The notes under the pieces are model-generated. The model was not told where the DNA came from. It did no database searches and was given only the letters and a program-made list of their open reading frames with translations. A stretch of 64,000 nt of DNA. Source: an uncultured Lachnospiraceae bacterium (GTDB lineage Bacteria > Bacillota > Clostridia > Lachnospirales > Lachnospiraceae). Both the position numbers and the translations under genes were made by a program. Positions 44,875-51,935 of the stretch are shown here, piece by piece (positions within the stretch are counted from its first letter, which is position 1; each line of letters begins with the position of its first letter). Where the stretch lies: assembly GCA_934309145.1 (NCBI GenBank), contig CAKRCW010000007.1, positions 1 through 64,000 on the forward strand. Reading direction: 5' to 3'.

Positions 44875-45222
44875 ATGATAGCGAAGGAAATGGTTAAGCT
44901 TGCCGTTGAGGCATTAGAGGACAAGAAGGCAAACGATATAAGAGTGCTTGATATAAGCAATGTATCTAGTATGGGAGATTATTTCATAATTGCAGATGGC
45001 TCAAATAAAAATCAGGTTCAGGCACTTTGCGACTCTGTTGAGGAAAAGCTTCATATTGCAGGCGCAGAATTAAAAAATCGTGAAGGCTCTTCAAATGGGG
45101 GATGGCTTTTACTGGATTATTATGATATAATTATCCATATATTTTCTACAGAGGAACGTTCTTTCTATGATTTAGAACACATATGGAGGGATGGAACAAT
45201 AGTATCTACGGGGGAGTTATAA
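44875..45222 (+). CDS. rsfS: Ribosome silencing factor RsfS
   Basis: Binds L14 and blocks joining of the ribosomal subunits when nutrients are low. The 115-aa DUF143 domain has the core LDISNVSSMGDYFIIADGSN and the later GGWLLLDYYDIIIHIF. ATG 44875 is chosen because TGGAGGA (44864-44870) precedes it; an in-frame ATG at 44863 lies before that site. Confidence 0.94.
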   Translation: MIAKEMVKLAVEALEDKKANDIRVLDISNVSSMGDYFIIADGSNKNQVQALCDSVEEKLHIAGAELKNREGSSNGGWLLLDYYDIIIHIFSTEERSFYDLEHIWRDGTIVSTGEL

Positions 45223-45226
45223 ATAA

Positions 45227-46414
45227 ATGAACCAGAATAATCTTATGAATGAAAATTATATTAAGATTAATCAGATATCAGCCAGATGTATGAGAGTTAT
45301 TGCTATCGTGCTTTTAATTGCATTTGGCTATTGTTATTTTGTCACGGATTTAGATATTACACTGATGATAATATTCTTTGCAACAGCTATATTTGTTGCA
45401 CTCATACCAACACTTATAATTAATGTATTTAAGTTCGACAAATCACCTTTGACTAAACATATAGTTATTTTATGCATATGCATTATATGTACGATAATGA
45501 TGACTCTTTTATCATCATATTCATTTCCGATTATGTTGTTCCCTATATTGATGGCATCGCTTTACTATAACCAGACATTGGTGCTTGTGGCATCGCTGCT
45601 TGTATCAGCTGGCATATTTGTGTCAAATGTATTGTCGATACAGTTTAAGGACGTGTTTATCGGCAATCAGTTCGATGATTTGTACGATGCTCTGCTTGGA
45701 TATGTAATTCCGCATATTGTTGTTGTGTTTTTCATGTCTATAGTTGCATATTTTATTGTACAGCGTAACTCCATGATGATTAACACGGCGGTGGAGACAG
45801 CGGTTACAATGGAGAATAATCAGAAAGGTCTTATATATTCTTTTGCAGAGATAAGCGAGAGTAAATCAAAGTTCACAGGTGAACATATTAAGCGAGTTGC
45901 AGAATATATGCGTGTTTTAGGTAAAGCCTCAGGCTTTGATGATGATTATCTTGAGAAGCTTTGCACGGCATCAATGATGCATGATATCGGCAAGCTTATG
46001 ATAAGCGAGGAGATACTTGACAAGCCTGACAAGCTTACTGATGAAGAATATCAGATTATGAAGAATCATGTTTTATATGGTGAGGCATTGCTTGAGAAGT
46101 GTCCTGGTGAGATGATGCACCTTGCTTGTATACTTGCTAAGGAACACCATGAAAGATGGGATGGAACAGGGTATCTTGGTATGAAGGGTGAAGAGATCGC
46201 GTATATAAGCAGACTTATGGCAGTGTGTGATGTATTTGATGCACTTACTTCTGACAGATATTATAAGAAGGGATGGTCTCTGGAGGATACATTTGATGAG
46301 ATTATAAGACTTAGTGGTAAAAGCTTTGATCCAAAGGTAGTAAAATTATTTATAGAACATTTTGACGAGTTTAAGGCGATACATAATAAGATACCTGATA
46401 AACAGATATATTAG
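45227..46414 (+). CDS. Membrane HD-domain protein, variant HD-GYP
   Basis: About six membrane segments span residues 20-185. The cytoplasmic domain (about 200-385) follows the HD-GYP order: a predicted first His in FTGEHIKRVAEY, SMMHDIGKLMIS (HD pair), NHVLYGEALLE, KEHHERWDGTGYLGMKGEEI and DVFDALTSDRYYKKGW. The signature GYP is replaced by GYL and the loop is one residue shorter, so cyclic di-GMP hydrolysis is uncertain although the metal residues are kept. The RsfS stop lies four bases upstream. Confidence 0.82.
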   Translation: MNQNNLMNENYIKINQISARCMRVIAIVLLIAFGYCYFVTDLDITLMIIFFATAIFVALIPTLIINVFKFDKSPLTKHIVILCICIICTIMMTLLSSYSFPIMLFPILMASLYYNQTLVLVASLLVSAGIFVSNVLSIQFKDVFIGNQFDDLYDALLGYVIPHIVVVFFMSIVAYFIVQRNSMMINTAVETAVTMENNQKGLIYSFAEISESKSKFTGEHIKRVAEYMRVLGKASGFDDDYLEKLCTASMMHDIGKLMISEEILDKPDKLTDEEYQIMKNHVLYGEALLEKCPGEMMHLACILAKEHHERWDGTGYLGMKGEEIAYISRLMAVCDVFDALTSDRYYKKGWSLEDTFDEIIRLSGKSFDPKVVKLFIEHFDEFKAIHNKIPDKQIY

Positions 46415-46447
46415 ATATGACATCGTGATGTTCGGGAGGCTTATTCA

Positions 46448-46777
46448 GTGTACAGAGTTATTAACAAATACATGGAAAACATTAATCTTATTGCAAATGA
46501 TGAGATATATAACAGGTTGATGACATTTTTAAAGACGGCATCTGATGTCATTAAGTATTCAGTTACCGTAAGCTTTAATAGATATGTGGTGGATATCAAG
46601 CTTGATGGATATTCTGTAGATAAGGCAGCAACGATATTCCAAATGTTTGATGCCAAGGTTGCATATCCGTATTCGTCAATGCATCTTAGATTTAATGAGG
46701 GTAAATGCGTGAGATATCGTTATATAACCTGTCAGGAAAACAAAAACGGATTTTACTGTGATATTATATTTTCATAG
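46448..46777 (+). CDS. Hypothetical 109-aa protein
   Basis: Not recognised. It starts at GTG 46448 with GGGAGG at 46434-46439. It is predicted to be soluble, with mixed alpha/beta character, rich in Tyr and Asn (MYRVINKYMENINLIAND...). It contains two Cys in the C-terminal third, CVRYRYITC. It is 33 bases after the HD protein, probably co-transcribed, and ends just before a terminator shared with lexA. Confidence 0.65.
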   Translation: MYRVINKYMENINLIANDEIYNRLMTFLKTASDVIKYSVTVSFNRYVVDIKLDGYSVDKAATIFQMFDAKVAYPYSSMHLRFNEGKCVRYRYITCQENKNGFYCDIIFS

Positions 46778-46790
46778 TTATAGTTATTAT

Positions 46791-46836
46791 AAAATAAGAG
46801 CTGTAGTGTATTAACCACAACTCTTATTTTTTTATT
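46791..46836. terminator. Bidirectional terminator between the 109-aa gene and lexA
   Basis: AAAATAAGAG (46791-46800) pairs perfectly with CTCTTATTTT (46821-46830), and the stem continues imperfectly to 46808/46815. T runs lie on both strands. Confidence 0.9.
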
Positions 46837-46845
46837 ATTTTATAA

Positions 46846-47469
46846 TTAGAAAGTACGGAACAGTCCAATTACTTTGCCTAGTATTGTGACATCACCATTC
46901 ACGATAATTGGCTCCATAGTGTCGTTCTCAGGCTGTAGACGTATATGACCATCCTCTTTATAGAAAGTCTTAACTGTGGCGGAGTCATCAATCATAGCAA
47001 CGACAATCTCTGAATTCCTTGCAGTATTCGCTTCTTCAACCATAACAAGGTCACCATGATATATGCCGGCATTAATCATGCTGTCGCCCTTAACCTTAAG
47101 CATGAAAGTATTCTTGCCATTTGCGTGGAGATATTCAGGTGGAATTGGAAAATAACCTTCTATATGTTCAACTGCGAGTATTGGTTCTCCACAGGTTACA
47201 GTACCTATAATAGGAACATTGACAACCTCGCGTCTCTGTAAATTAAAGGTATCATCTAATATCTCGATTGCACGAGGCTTGGTGGGATCTTTTCTTATGT
47301 AACCGCGCTCCTCAAGAGTCTCTAGGTGAGCGTGTACTGAAGATGTTGACTTAAGGTGAACAGCCTCGCATATCTCCCTTACTGCCGGTGGATACCCCTT
47401 CTCTAATATGCATTTTTTCATGTAATCTAATATCTCCTGCTGTTTTGCAGATAATTTACCGTTAGGCAT
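46846..47469 (-). CDS. lexA: LexA repressor of the SOS response
   Basis: Represses DNA-damage genes until RecA triggers self-cleavage. The N-terminal winged helix (about 1-70) contains PPAVREICEAVHLKSTSSVH. The C-terminal S24 domain has catalytic Ser in KGDSMINAGIYHGD and Lys in DDSATVKTFYKEDG. The scissile site reads VTCGEPILA, so it is Cys-Gly instead of the usual Ala-Gly. The 207-aa length is normal. ATG 47469 on the minus strand has AAGGAGG. Two LexA-box-like sites flank its promoter, which indicates autoregulation. Confidence 0.95.
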   Translation of the reverse strand: MPNGKLSAKQQEILDYMKKCILEKGYPPAVREICEAVHLKSTSSVHAHLETLEERGYIRKDPTKPRAIEILDDTFNLQRREVVNVPIIGTVTCGEPILAVEHIEGYFPIPPEYLHANGKNTFMLKVKGDSMINAGIYHGDLVMVEEANTARNSEIVVAMIDDSATVKTFYKEDGHIRLQPENDTMEPIIVNGDVTILGKVIGLFRTF

Positions 47470-47499
47470 AGAATTCCTCCTTGAAAATGAATCATTAAT

Positions 47500-47513
47500 C
47501 GAATGTTTGTTTT
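47500..47513. promoter_or_regulatory. LexA box (promoter-proximal)
   Basis: CGAATGTTTGTTTT is a partial match to the Firmicutes box CGAACRNRYGTTYG. It lies just downstream of the lexA -10 box. Confidence 0.5.
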
Positions 47514-47542
47514 ATTATAACATATTGTATATCATAATGCAA
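47514..47542 (-). promoter_or_regulatory. lexA promoter
   Basis: On the minus strand, TATAAT (plus 47514-47519) lies 17 bases from TTGCAT (plus 47537-47542). It is sandwiched by the two LexA boxes. Confidence 0.6.
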
Positions 47543-47553
47543 ACAAATGTTCT
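47540..47553. promoter_or_regulatory. LexA box (overlapping the -35)
   Basis: CAAACAAATGTTCT matches 11 of 13 informative positions of CGAACRNRYGTTYG and overlaps the -35 box of lexA. Confidence 0.75.
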
Positions 47554-47562
47554 GAACCCTCT

Positions 47563-47779
47563 CTATAAAATAATAATTAGCACTTATAAGATACCCCTCA
47601 TGTCCGTTGGATGTAACAGGTTATATTACGGGACCGCTTTCGCTTGTTGCTCCGAGCAGCGGTACTAAATTCGTGCCATACACTCATTAAGTGCCGGCTA
47701 TCGCAAACGTCCCTGCATATAACCTGTTACATCCAACGGACATGAGGGGTATCTTATAAGTGCTAATTATTATTTATAG
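47563..47779. repeat. Palindromic repeat element, copy 2 (complete)
   Basis: Left arm 47563-47626 and right arm 47717-47779 are reverse complements over about 63 nt, with a single one-base indel near the outer end. They flank a 90-nt centre whose core (47630-47713) matches copy 1 at the window start in opposite orientation. The core begins GGGAC and ends GTCCC. ACCGC/GCGGT, TGCT/AGCA and CACT/AGTG can form inner stems. It fills the middle of the 549-base lexA-hisZ gap (47470-48018), which otherwise holds the lexA control region and the hisZ promoter and leader. There is no coding capacity. Confidence 0.9.
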
Positions 47780-47863
47780 AAATATCACATTTACATTTTT
47801 TGTGCTATGAAACTATCTTTTTAAATAATTGTGTGTTAATATGTGTGTTAGAAATTATTGTAT

Positions 47864-47892
47864 TTGACAAAATAATTTTTTTTATATATAAT
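47864..47892 (+). promoter_or_regulatory. Sigma-A promoter of the histidine operon
   Basis: Perfect consensus: TTGACA (47864-47869), a 17-base spacer, TATAAT (47887-47892). Confidence 0.9.
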
Positions 47893-47897
47893 CAATA

Positions 47898-48018
47898 CGC
47901 TATTTAATAATCTACCTAATTATCACTTTAATGTGATGAAGTAGCGACGGTTGATTAAGGTAAATGATATTGAAATAGCAAATAATACAAATATATGTAT
48001 ACAGCAAGGAGAGCAGCT
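47898..48018 (+). ncRNA. Structured 5' leader of hisZ with possible pseudoknot
   Basis: CGCTATTT (47898-47905) pairs with AAGTAGCG (47939-47946), enclosing ATCAC/GTGAT (47922-47926/47933-47937). TACCTAAT (47913-47920), inside the outer loop, can pair with ATTAAGGTA (47954-47962) with one bulged A, giving a pseudoknot. No T-box sequence, His-rich leader peptide or terminator is visible. I do not recognise the family. The function, presumably control of his genes, is inference. Confidence 0.45.
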
Positions 48019-49275
48019 ATGAGTGAAAAGTTGTTACATACCCCGGAGGGCGTGCGGGATATATACGATTCAGAATGTAAGAAGAAATTGACAGTTATGA
48101 ATCAGTTGCATCATGTCTTAGAGTTATATAGTTATCAGGATATCAATACACCATCCTTTGAGTATTTTGATATTTTCAATATGGACAAGGGCTCAGCACA
48201 GTCAAATGAGATGTATAAATTTTTTGACAGAAATAACAATACACTTGTTTTGAGACCTGATATAACACCTAGTATTGCCAGAAGTGTTGCCAAGTATTAT
48301 TCTGACGAGGAGTTACCTATAAGACTTTGTTATAACGGAAATACATTTATCAATGCACATCAGCATCAGGGAAAGTTAAGTGAGTTCACTCAGGTTGGCG
48401 GTGAGCTTATAAATGATGACAGCTCAGCGGCGGATGCCGAAATAATAGCATGTGTTATAAGCTGCCTTAAGGCTGTCGGACTTAAAGAATTCCAGATAGA
48501 GATAGGCGAGGTTGAATTCTTTAGGGGGGTTATAGACGAGGCCGGACTTGATGATGAAATCGAGGCAAAGATTCGTGAGTACATACAGATGAAGAACTTC
48601 TTCGGTCTTAACGAGTATGTATCTAAGTTAGATATTGCAGATAATCTGAAGGAGATTTTTTCAAGCTTCGACAATTTGTTCGGCGGCCTTGAGATGCTTG
48701 ACAGGGCATATGAGCTTGTGACTAATCCTACATCAAAGCTCGCTATAGAGCGTCTTAGAAAGGTTTATAATGCACTTGCAGCATATGGCTTTGAGGATTA
48801 TATAGGCTTTGATTTATCAATGCTTAACCGTTATAACTATTATACTGGTATTGTATTTAGAGGATATACCTATGGTACAGGAGATGCTGTTGTTAAGGGC
48901 GGACGTTATAACAACCTCCTTGCCAAGTTTGGAAAAGAGGCACCTTCTGTAGGCTTTGCCATATATGTAGACGATTTAATGAGTGCTATAAGCAGAAATA
49001 AGATAGAGGTTGAAATTGACCATTCAAACATTCTTATCTTGTATGACAGAGATAATCAGAGAGCTGCTATTAAGCTTGCAGCGGATCTTAGAGATAAGGA
49101 CAAGAAGATAGAGCTTGTAAGACAGTCAGCTAAGCATAATATAGAAGCTTATATTGAGTATGCAAAGAAAACACATTTCTCAGGTATATATCATTTCCTT
49201 GATGATGATAATGTGGAGGTTATATCGCTCCATGAGGGTATTAGAGAAACTGTAAAAGCATCTGAATTATATTAG
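48019..49275 (+). CDS. hisZ: ATP phosphoribosyltransferase regulatory subunit
   Basis: Catalytically inert histidyl-tRNA synthetase-like protein that assembles with short HisG and confers histidine feedback. The class II synthetase fold is seen in LLHTPEGVRDIYDSEC near the start, TLVLRPDITPSIARSVAKYY (about 68) and GRYNNLLAKFG (about 290). At 418 aa it is slightly longer than minimal HisZ. ATG 48019 has CAAGGAGAG upstream; an in-frame ATG at 47995 precedes that site. The following hisG is the short type that needs HisZ. Confidence 0.93.
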   Translation: MSEKLLHTPEGVRDIYDSECKKKLTVMNQLHHVLELYSYQDINTPSFEYFDIFNMDKGSAQSNEMYKFFDRNNNTLVLRPDITPSIARSVAKYYSDEELPIRLCYNGNTFINAHQHQGKLSEFTQVGGELINDDSSAADAEIIACVISCLKAVGLKEFQIEIGEVEFFRGVIDEAGLDDEIEAKIREYIQMKNFFGLNEYVSKLDIADNLKEIFSSFDNLFGGLEMLDRAYELVTNPTSKLAIERLRKVYNALAAYGFEDYIGFDLSMLNRYNYYTGIVFRGYTYGTGDAVVKGGRYNNLLAKFGKEAPSVGFAIYVDDLMSAISRNKIEVEIDHSNILILYDRDNQRAAIKLAADLRDKDKKIELVRQSAKHNIEAYIEYAKKTHFSGIYHFLDDDNVEVISLHEGIRETVKASELY

Positions 49276-49289
49276 ACCCGGAGGATATT

Positions 49290-49931
49290 ATGAGATATTT
49301 AACATTTGCACTTGCAAAAGGCAGACTTGCCAAGAAAACATTAGCACTTTTTGAACAGATGGGAATAACCTGTGAGGAGGCTAAGGATCCAGACACAAGA
49401 AAGCTTATATTTACAAATGAGGAGCATAAGGTCAGATTCTTTCTCTCTAAGGCATCTGATGTCCCTACATATGTTGAGTATGGTGCTGCGGATATAGGAG
49501 TTGTTGGAAAAGACACAATCATGGAAGAGGGAAGAAATCTCTACGAGGTCATGGATTTAGGCTTTGGTAAGTGTCGTATGTGCGTATGCGGACCTGCATC
49601 AGCCAAGGAGCTTCTTGCCAAAAATGAGATAATCCGTGTTGCTAGCAAATATCCTAACATTGCCAAGAATTATTTTAGTGAGAAGAAAAATCAGACAGTT
49701 GAGATAATAAAGCTTAACGGTTCGGTTGAGCTTGCACCTATAGTTGACTTGTCAGAGGTAATCGTTGATATTGTTGAGACAGGCTCTACACTTAAGGAGA
49801 ATGGTCTTGAGGTATTAGAGGAGATATGTCCTTTGTCAGCCAGAGTTGTTGTAAATCAGGTAAGTCTTAAGATGGAGCATGAGCGTATAAGAAAGCTTTT
49901 GCATGATTTAAAGGAGATTATAGACAAATAA
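49290..49931 (+). CDS. hisG: ATP phosphoribosyltransferase, short catalytic subunit
   Basis: First step of histidine synthesis: joins ATP and PRPP. The 213-aa short form lacks the C-terminal ACT-like regulatory domain and depends on HisZ. Features are LTFALAKGRLAKKTL at the N-terminus, GAADIGVVGKDTIMEE (about 68) and the PRPP loop VDIVETGSTLKENGL (about 157). Ribosome site GGAGG is at 49281-49285. Confidence 0.96.
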   Translation: MRYLTFALAKGRLAKKTLALFEQMGITCEEAKDPDTRKLIFTNEEHKVRFFLSKASDVPTYVEYGAADIGVVGKDTIMEEGRNLYEVMDLGFGKCRMCVCGPASAKELLAKNEIIRVASKYPNIAKNYFSEKKNQTVEIIKLNGSVELAPIVDLSEVIVDIVETGSTLKENGLEVLEEICPLSARVVVNQVSLKMEHERIRKLLHDLKEIIDK

Positions 49932-49962
49932 GAATACTTATTATTTAAGAGGAGATAAAGTC

Positions 49963-51252
49963 ATGAGAATAGTAGAATTAAACGAAGAAACCAAAAAAGA
50001 CATATTGAGTAACCTTCTTAAGAGAAGTCCTGACAATTACGGAAGCTATGAGGCAACTGTAAAAGAGATAGTTGAGGATGTGCATATTAATAAGGATGCA
50101 GCTTTGTTTAAATATACAGAGAAGTTCGACAAGGCTAAGATAAATGCTGACAATATCAAGGTGACAAAGGCTGAGATAGAGGAGGCGTATAAGGAGGTTG
50201 ACGAGTCTCTTCTTGAGGTAATAAGAAAGGCTATAACCAATATCCGTGTATACCATGAGAAGCAGAAGCAGTATAGCTGGTTTGATTCAGAGGATAACGG
50301 AAGCATGCTTGGACAGAAGGTTACACCTATAGAGAGAGTTGGTGTATATGTACCGGGAGGAAAGGCTGTATATCCTTCATCGGTTCTCATGAATGTTATC
50401 CCTGCCAAGGTTGCAGGCGTTAAGGATATCATAATGACAACACCATGTGACAGCAATGGAAAGGTATATGCCATGACTCTTGTGGCTGCAAATGAAGCAG
50501 GTGTTGACAGTATATATAAGGCAGGCGGTGCTCAGGCTATAGCTGCACTTGCCTATGGTACAGAATCTATACCTAAGGTAGATAAGATAGTAGGTCCTGG
50601 CAACATATTTGTGGCACTTGCCAAGAGAACAGTATTTGGACATGTAAGCATAGATTCAGTTGCAGGGCCAAGTGAGATTCTTGTTCTTGCAGATAACACA
50701 GCCAACCCAAGATTTGTGGCTGCTGATTTACTTTCACAGGCAGAGCATGATGAGATGGCTTCAGCAATTCTTGTAACTGATTCAAGAGAGCTTGCCGAGA
50801 AGGTTTCATATGAGGTTGAGGAGTTTATTAAGGTATTATCCCGTAAGGATATTATCCGCAAATCAATAGATACATATGGATATATCCTTGTAGCTGATTC
50901 AATTAACGAGGCTATAGATACTGTAAATGATATTGCAAGTGAACACTTAGAGATTGTAACAGCTAATCCATTTGATACAATGACAAGAATTAAAAACGCA
51001 GGAGCAATTTTCCTTGGAAGCTATTCGTCTGAGCCACTTGGTGATTATTTTGCAGGACCTAACCATGTTCTTCCTACTAACGGAACAGCTAAGTTCTTCT
51101 CACCGCTTTCAGTGGATGATTTCATCAAGAAGTCAAGCATTATATACTATTCCAGAGAAGCATTAGAGCCTGTATATAAGGATATTGTCGCATTTGCGGA
51201 GTCAGAGCATCTGACAGCACATGCCAATTCAATAAGAGTAAGATTTGAGTAA
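49963..51252 (+). CDS. hisD: Histidinol dehydrogenase
   Basis: Oxidises L-histidinol to histidine in two NAD-dependent steps, with a zinc ion. The 429-aa protein has RVGVYVPGGKAVYPSSVLM (about 125), AGGAQAIAALAYGTE (about 185), the zinc and catalytic region SQAEHDEMASAILVT (about 257) and SEHLEIVTANP (about 325). ATG 49963 follows AGAGGAG. The 66-base gap to hisB contains a promoter. Confidence 0.97.
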   Translation: MRIVELNEETKKDILSNLLKRSPDNYGSYEATVKEIVEDVHINKDAALFKYTEKFDKAKINADNIKVTKAEIEEAYKEVDESLLEVIRKAITNIRVYHEKQKQYSWFDSEDNGSMLGQKVTPIERVGVYVPGGKAVYPSSVLMNVIPAKVAGVKDIIMTTPCDSNGKVYAMTLVAANEAGVDSIYKAGGAQAIAALAYGTESIPKVDKIVGPGNIFVALAKRTVFGHVSIDSVAGPSEILVLADNTANPRFVAADLLSQAEHDEMASAILVTDSRELAEKVSYEVEEFIKVLSRKDIIRKSIDTYGYILVADSINEAIDTVNDIASEHLEIVTANPFDTMTRIKNAGAIFLGSYSSEPLGDYFAGPNHVLPTNGTAKFFSPLSVDDFIKKSSIIYYSREALEPVYKDIVAFAESEHLTAHANSIRVRFE

Positions 51253-51255
51253 AGA

Positions 51256-51284
51256 TTGATTAATTAAGAATAAAATGGTATAAT
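51256..51284 (+). promoter_or_regulatory. Internal promoter before hisB
   Basis: TTGATT (51256-51261), 17 bases, TATAAT (51279-51284), with an extended -10 TG at 51276-51277. It would let hisB and the fused his gene be transcribed apart from hisZGD. Confidence 0.75.
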
Positions 51285-51318
51285 ATTTTGTTGTATTTTA
51301 TGAAAAGGGAGTGATAGC

Positions 51319-51912
51319 TTGGCTGACAGAATTGCAGCGGTTTCAAGAACAACAGCGGAGACCGATATACAGTTGGAGCTTAATTTGGATGGAAGCGGTT
51401 ATGCGGATGTCAAAACAGATATAGGATTTTTTGACCATATGCTTACAAGCTTTGCAAAACATGGTTTTTTTGACTTGAAGCTAAGAGTTAAGGGTGACCT
51501 TATCGTTGATTGTCATCACACCATAGAAGATACCGGAATTGTTCTTGGACAGGCTATTGCCAAGGCTGTCGGTGACAAGCAGGGTATAAAGCGATTTGGT
51601 TCGTTTTTACTTCCTATGGATGAGACACTTGTGATGTGTGCACTTGATTTGTCAGGGAGACCATATCTGGTACACGATTTGACATTCACAACGGACAGAG
51701 TTGGTTATATGGACACAGAGATGGTTAAGGAGTTTTTCTACGCTGTGTCATACAGTGCAGGTATGAACCTTCACTTAAAACAGATAAGCGGCTCTAACAA
51801 CCATCATATCATAGAGGCGGCGTTTAAGGCTTTTGGAAAGGCATTAGACCAGGCAACTATGTATGAACCGCGTTTAGAGGGAAAGATTCTATCGACAAAG
51901 GGAAGCTTATAA
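51319..51912 (+). CDS. hisB: Imidazoleglycerol-phosphate dehydratase
   Basis: Dehydrates imidazoleglycerol phosphate to imidazole-acetol phosphate. The 197-aa monofunctional form has the manganese-binding repeats GFFDHMLTSFAKHG and DCHHTIEDTGIVLG in the first half and SGSNNHHIIEAAFKAFGKAL near 153 in the second. The start is TTG 51319, with GGGAGTG at 51308-51314. It carries no histidinol phosphatase domain. Confidence 0.96.
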   Translation: MADRIAAVSRTTAETDIQLELNLDGSGYADVKTDIGFFDHMLTSFAKHGFFDLKLRVKGDLIVDCHHTIEDTGIVLGQAIAKAVGDKQGIKRFGSFLLPMDETLVMCALDLSGRPYLVHDLTFTTDRVGYMDTEMVKEFFYAVSYSAGMNLHLKQISGSNNHHIIEAAFKAFGKALDQATMYEPRLEGKILSTKGSL

Positions 51913-51935
51913 AGATAACCGATAGGAGGAACTAT

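Noticed and set aside
47056..47241. Small + strand gene opposite lexA
   Set aside because: Shadow frame of lexA with no ribosome site or recognisable sequence.
47563..47779. Plain transcription terminator between lexA and hisZ
   Set aside because: The genes diverge, so no transcript needs to end here; the arms are far longer than any terminator and no T run follows the stem.
47893..48018. T-box or His-peptide attenuator before hisZ
   Set aside because: No T-box conserved sequence, no terminator hairpin with T run, and the short open frames contain no histidine run.
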